From Thermodesulforhabdaceae bacterium (lineage in GTDB: Bacteria; Desulfobacterota; Syntrophobacteria; Syntrophobacterales; Thermodesulforhabdaceae): DNA of 64,000 nt. Shown here piece after piece: positions 60,710 through 64,000 of the stretch. Within the stretch, counting starts at the first letter, position 1. The number at the start of each line of letters is the position of its first letter. Location: assembly GCA_037482015.1 (NCBI GenBank), contig JBBFKT010000002.1, forward strand, positions 178,120 to 242,119, read 5' to 3'. The notes under the pieces were generated by a model. It had not been told where the DNA came from and made no database searches. It worked only from the letters and a program-made list of their open reading frames with translations. A program made the translations under genes and the position numbers.

Positions 60710-62155
60710 TTACATAGCTCCACTTCCCTTTAGCACGACTCCAAAGGTTTTCCAAAGAATTAGTAGGTCAAGCCATAATGACCAGTTGTCAATATAGAAA
60801 AGATCTAAAGCCATCCAATCATCAAATTTCATATTGCTTCTTCCGCTCACCTGCCAGAGTCCCGTAATGCCCGGTATAACTGTAAAACGTCGCCAATGTC
60901 TATCATCGTAAAACCTTTCGTAATCTCTTAAAGGAAGTGGTCTAGGTCCTACAAGACTCATCTCACCTTTTATTACATTAAACAATTGAGGAAGCTCATC
61001 AATGCTGGTTTTACGAAGGAAGCGACCAACTGGGGTAATTCTAGGATCATTGACCATTTTAAATGCAGCGCCCTTAGTTTCATTACTACTCTCTAACTCA
61101 GCCAAACGAGCCTCTGCATCTTCATACATTGTTCTGAATTTATATAAAGTGAATATTCTCTTTCCTTTGCCTACCCTTTTTTGCTTGAAAATAACAGGAC
61201 CGGGCGAACTATACTTTACAGCTATAGTGGCACATAACATAACTGGTGAAAGAACTATAACCAACAACCATGCTACAATTACATCGAACATTCGTTTTAA
61301 CATCACATAAAATGGGTCTTCAAGATCAGAAGATCCAGTTTTTATCCATACACTTCCATCTTTATCGCCTTCCAACATCGTTTTAATATCTAATTTATAA
61401 GTCAGACTTTCAACATCCATAACAGGACTCACCTTAACTGGAATGCCATGAATCATACATTCTTTTACGACTTCGGTTATCAGGTCATAATATGAACGAA
61501 CAGGAAGAAAAACATAAACTTCATCAACCACCTGATGTCTAAGGATATCGAGCAATTTACTTTCAGCAATGAAAGTTATATCAGAAAAATTTTTTTCCCA
61601 AAAACTTTCTCTTTTTTCTACATCGAGCACAACAGGAACTGTATAACATCCACTCTGATTTTTTCTGATTTTATCTATAAAGGATATAGCCCTAGCTCCT
61701 GTTCCTACCACTAAAATCCTTTTAACCATTGGACATGATGTAACAAAACGATTGAGTATCCAACCTAAAGTGTAATCGTAAGCCGTCAATAATCCAAATA
61801 AAATTACTCCTGAAATAAGGGAAATATAGATTGAGCGATAAAACTCAACTCCCATTAAAACCAGAAAAACAAAGCTTAAGAAAGCTAATACCATGCCCGA
61901 TACAAAATTGGGGACCAATAAACTAATAGGTTTTTGCTCAAAAATTATACGCTCCTTTTTTGCAAACTTTTCAGAGACTTCCCACCAAACAATTGCAACT
62001 AGAAAAATCAGAACATCTAAAAGACGAGATCCAAACCCAAAATTCTCAACGTTATTTGAATTTTCTAAATGCAAAATACATATAAACAAAACCGCAAAAG
62101 ATACGATATTTAACCATTTAAAAAACACAAAAAATATTCTCTTTCTACTTTCCAT
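60710..62155 (-). CDS. initiating sugar-phosphate transferase (WbaP/exopolysaccharide polyprenyl glycosylphosphotransferase)
   Basis: Transfers a sugar-1-phosphate onto undecaprenyl phosphate, starting repeat-unit assembly at the inner membrane. The 481-residue protein has about four N-terminal spans, a CoA-binding-like middle domain (ILVVGTGARAISFIDKI), and the catalytic C-terminal domain: KRMFDVIVAWLLVIVLSPVM, YKFRTMYEDAE, SIDELPQLFNVIKGEMSLVG and PGITGLWQVSGRS. GAGAGAGGAAAG precedes the ATG. It is the first gene of the long minus-strand polysaccharide operon and has its own sigma-70 promoter. Confidence 0.94.
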   Translation of the reverse strand: MESRKRIFFVFFKWLNIVSFAVLFICILHLENSNNVENFGFGSRLLDVLIFLVAIVWWEVSEKFAKKERIIFEQKPISLLVPNFVSGMVLAFLSFVFLVLMGVEFYRSIYISLISGVILFGLLTAYDYTLGWILNRFVTSCPMVKRILVVGTGARAISFIDKIRKNQSGCYTVPVVLDVEKRESFWEKNFSDITFIAESKLLDILRHQVVDEVYVFLPVRSYYDLITEVVKECMIHGIPVKVSPVMDVESLTYKLDIKTMLEGDKDGSVWIKTGSSDLEDPFYVMLKRMFDVIVAWLLVIVLSPVMLCATIAVKYSSPGPVIFKQKRVGKGKRIFTLYKFRTMYEDAEARLAELESSNETKGAAFKMVNDPRITPVGRFLRKTSIDELPQLFNVIKGEMSLVGPRPLPLRDYERFYDDRHWRRFTVIPGITGLWQVSGRSNMKFDDWMALDLFYIDNWSLWLDLLILWKTFGVVLKGSGAM

Positions 62156-62191
62156 TTATTCTTTCCTCTCTCTCAATTTTACTTTTTGTTT

Positions 62192-62219
62192 ATTGTAACT
62201 TGCGAACTTAAACCGTCAA
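62192..62219 (-). promoter_or_regulatory. sigma-70-type promoter of the exopolysaccharide operon
   Basis: On the minus strand, -35 TTGACG (62219-62214) and -10 TACAAT (62197-62192) are 16 bases apart, about 37 bases before the ATG at 62155. The IS element ends 72 bases further upstream, so the promoter is intact. This operon is therefore probably not under the sigma-54/riboswitch control of the 45-kb genes. Confidence 0.6.
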
Positions 62220-62368
62220 AGAAAAAAGACAATTAAAAACAATATTGAAGGGATAACCCTGGGCGGTTACTCATATTGTGGGAACAACCTGTGATATGCC
62301 CCCAAAAATGAGACATGTGTTATGAGAGAGTTACATCTATGTGCCCCCTTTTTGGGACAGTTGTTATG

Positions 62369-63196
62369 TCAAAGACGATAGTACTCATTCCATACCTCCA
62401 TGGGAGTTCTATATCGAAGAGCGGAATGAGGCCTTTCTGTGTTATAGCTCTTTACCCAATTTACTATTTTCTGCTGAGCAGACTCAAGTGTATCAAACTC
62501 CTCCCGTTCAAGCAATTCATCTCTCATAGTCCCCTGGTAACTCTCAATATGCCCATTGTTAAAAGGTTGCCCTGGCGGTGTCACCTCCTCTCGAATTCTC
62601 CATTTTTTGATGATTTTTTGAAATTCCTCAGATCTGAATTCAGGCCCGTCATCACGCCTGAAAACCCTTGGTGAACCATAAACTCTACAGAGGTTATCAA
62701 GATGTTCTGCTATGGCTGTGCCAGGCAGAGAGTATTCTACTCTGGGTTCAAAACCTCTGCGACTGAAGACATCCAGAACATTAAACATCCTGAATGCCCT
62801 TCCAGAGACTATCCTATCGTGCAAAAAATCTCCTGCCCATACATGCCCTGGGAACTCCGCCTTAGTTGCCTCAAGAGGCTTTATGGGCTTACAATGCTTT
62901 TTAACAGAGACGCTGACAGGTTTTTGAAGATTTGCAGAAATGTAGAGCCTGTAAAGCTTTTTGCGATTTACATTTACGCCTTGTTTTCTGAATTCAGCCC
63001 AGATCATTCTGTAACCCCAGGATGGGTGCTTAAAAGCTATGTGTTTTATCCTATCAAGCAATTCACGATCCTTTTCCGTACGTTGTCTATAAAAGGAAGC
63101 TCTGGGGATGCCAAACCTTTTACAGAGAACCGATACAGGAATCTTAAATTGTGTATGAGCCTGATGCATAAGTATTTTCAAGTCTTCCTTGCTCAA
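62369..63196 (-). CDS. IS3-family transposase OrfB (DDE integrase)
   Basis: A 275-residue protein with an N-terminal HTH-21-like part and an rve integrase core. The DDE residues appear as WAGDFLHD, FRRDDGPEF and NNGHIESYQG. The frame starts with TTG (63196) overlapping the orfA stop (TTGA) in the -1 frame; it is probably made as an OrfAB fusion by slippage on the A8 run (63200-63207 region). The conserved ends TERPHSALRYRTPMEVW are typical. Confidence 0.93.
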   Translation of the reverse strand: MSKEDLKILMHQAHTQFKIPVSVLCKRFGIPRASFYRQRTEKDRELLDRIKHIAFKHPSWGYRMIWAEFRKQGVNVNRKKLYRLYISANLQKPVSVSVKKHCKPIKPLEATKAEFPGHVWAGDFLHDRIVSGRAFRMFNVLDVFSRRGFEPRVEYSLPGTAIAEHLDNLCRVYGSPRVFRRDDGPEFRSEEFQKIIKKWRIREEVTPPGQPFNNGHIESYQGTMRDELLEREEFDTLESAQQKIVNWVKSYNTERPHSALRYRTPMEVWNEYYRL

Positions 63197-63462
63197 ATGT
63201 TTTTTTTAATTATGTCAGTAAGAGCTTGTACTTCGAGCTCTTTCTCAGCAAGGAGTCTTTTAAGTCTTAAGTTTTCCTCTTCAAGGACTTTCAGGCGTTT
63301 TGCTTCTGAAGCGGACATGCCTTTGTATTTCTGCCTCCATCGGTATATGGTGTTGGGACTAATTCCATACTTTCTTGCAACGGAAGATACAGGATTGCCA
63401 GGAAGATCTGCCTCTGCGATGATCTTGATTATCTGGTCAACCGAAAACTTATTAGGTCTCAT
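63193..63462 (-). CDS. IS3-family transposase OrfA (helix-turn-helix)
   Basis: An 89-residue DNA-binding protein: HTH (SVDQIIKIIAEADLPGN, VARKYGISPNTIYRWRQKY) followed by a leucine-zipper-like helix (LKVLEEENLRLKRLLAEKEL). It ends at TGA just after a run of eight A (minus strand), the slippery site for -1 frameshifting into orfB. GGAGG precedes the ATG. Undamaged. Confidence 0.93.
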   Translation of the reverse strand: MRPNKFSVDQIIKIIAEADLPGNPVSSVARKYGISPNTIYRWRQKYKGMSASEAKRLKVLEEENLRLKRLLAEKELEVQALTDIIKKNI

Positions 63463-63636
63463 ATCTTTCGCCTCCTTACAAAATGTTACATAATTGGTGT
63501 CTCATTTTTGGGGAGCAGTTCACCTGAAACGTACAAATACACGTTCACGATAAGAAATAATTTTCGAACACCCTTACAAAAAAGATTTGTTAAAATGATA
63601 TATTTTAAGGAAACATTTTTTATAATTCATTATCGA

Positions 63637-63822
63637 TCATGCCCTTAGCTCCGCAAATGTTATAGTGGTAGTGTTGATGCAAGCATGCAGCAATCGATTA
63701 AAAAGTTGGGATTCCCAAAATCTACGATTAGTTTTATAGCAGAACTCTGCGAGGTATCTTCCAAGGTGCTTTGAGCTTACTCCATGATGTACACCTCTAA
63801 CCCAAGTTCGCCACTTTTTGTG
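63637..63822 (-). pseudogene. C-terminal remnant of an IS1595-type (ISXO2-like) transposase
   Basis: The minus-strand frame encodes HKKWRTWVRGVHHGVSSKHL, then GRYLAEFCYKTNRRFWES and a C-terminus ending TTTITFAELRA before TGA. The GVHHGVSSKHL...YLAEFCYKTNRR pattern is the C-terminal end of IS1595-family transposases. Upstream (63823-64000) the frame is broken and no further homology was recognised, and the window ends. The flank 63523-63636 contains TTTTCGAACACCC (63567-63579), similar to the MITE-like element ends. A remnant, not a functional gene. Confidence 0.75.
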
Positions 63823-64000
63823 GCGAAAATGGCATTTTTGCCTCTTTTGGGAAGTCTAACTTATTGAAATTATGGATTGGCCAGGGTAGAAATCTTAATG
63901 TAGTGTCAGAAGAGAGGTTAGTTGTCCTTGACAAAGCCAATGCATTGAGATATTATTGCTTCGCTATGTTTATCAGAAAAGCCAGAAAAATAGACCGAAC

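Larger units (their letters stand above)
62292..63522 (-). mobile_element. intact IS3-family insertion sequence
   Basis: The ends are imperfect inverted repeats, TGATATGCCCCCAAAAATGA (left) and TGAACTGCTCCCCAAAAATG (right, read inward), both continuing GAGACA. The 4 bases CCTG flank both sides (62288-62291, 63523-63526), a target duplication. It contains orfA and orfB in overlapping frames with an A8 run, as expected for programmed -1 frameshifting. Both reading frames are undamaged, so the copy may be active or recent. Confidence 0.92.

Noticed and set aside
1..64000. CRISPR arrays
   Set aside because: No regularly spaced 25-40 base direct repeats with unique spacers were seen.

Overview
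The window looks like a chromosomal segment from a Gram-negative, flagellated, probably anaerobic bacterium of the Desulfobacterota (deltaproteobacterial, Syntrophobacter-like) type. This is inferred from protein character (IorAB indolepyruvate:ferredoxin oxidoreductase, TonB receptor, MotAB, PilZ/GGDEF proteins, Wza/Wzz/XrtA-type exopolysaccharide genes), not from any search. Genes are tightly packed with many ATGA/TAATG couplings. The intergenic regions carry palindromic dispersed repeats.

Layout. 1-2.4 kb: 3' end of asd, rsmD, coaD, then a graveyard with a decayed copy of an ABC ATPase 3' end and a dead HicBA toxin-antitoxin pair. 2.4-10.3 kb (minus): a metal/metallophore- or peptide-type uptake operon (TonB receptor, solute-binding protein, methyltransferase, two permeases, fused double ATPase) behind a leader hairpin. 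10.7-20.9 kb: gltX, elbB, a diguanylate cyclase with CheZ, YihY, DUF4870, and a minus-strand operon pgeF-pyrK-pyrD-CheD/HDOD fusion-HAD. 21.1-21.6 kb: a 509-bp MITE-like element with 15-bp inverted ends and a 9-bp target duplication. 21.8-26.6 kb: prmA, tRNA-Pro(CGG), alr, argS, a SPOR protein. 27.1-29.2 kb: a tyrosine-rich leader peptide and attenuator ahead of aroF-tyrA. 29.3-35.6 kb (minus): a histidine-kinase-like protein without an ATPase domain, iorAB, fusA. 35.7-42.8 kb: chrA, an MFS transporter, PilZ-motA-motB, ribBA-ribH-nusB.

42.9-62.2 kb is an exopolysaccharide region. A sigma-54 activator with a degenerate receiver lies just before a sigma-54 -24/-12 promoter, a class I cyclic-di-GMP riboswitch and a Shine-Dalgarno-sequestering hairpin. 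These control a secreted FnIII protein and a beta-helix protein. A glycosyltransferase follows, then a long minus-strand operon runs from a WbaP-like initiating sugar transferase (62.2 kb) through an XrtA-type ATPase, Wza, Wzz, a CpsD-like ATPase lacking its Walker A lysine, Wzy, four glycosyltransferases and a DegT aminotransferase. No Wzx flippase or exosortase is in the window. 62.3-63.5 kb is an intact IS3-family insertion sequence, followed by the remnant of an IS1595-type transposase.

A theme runs through the window: c-di-GMP is made (GGDEF protein), probably sensed at the motor (PilZ next to MotAB) and sensed by the riboswitch ahead of surface-polysaccharide genes. The two most interesting regulatory items are the complete tyrosine attenuator of aroF-tyrA and the stacked sigma-54 promoter/c-di-GMP riboswitch.
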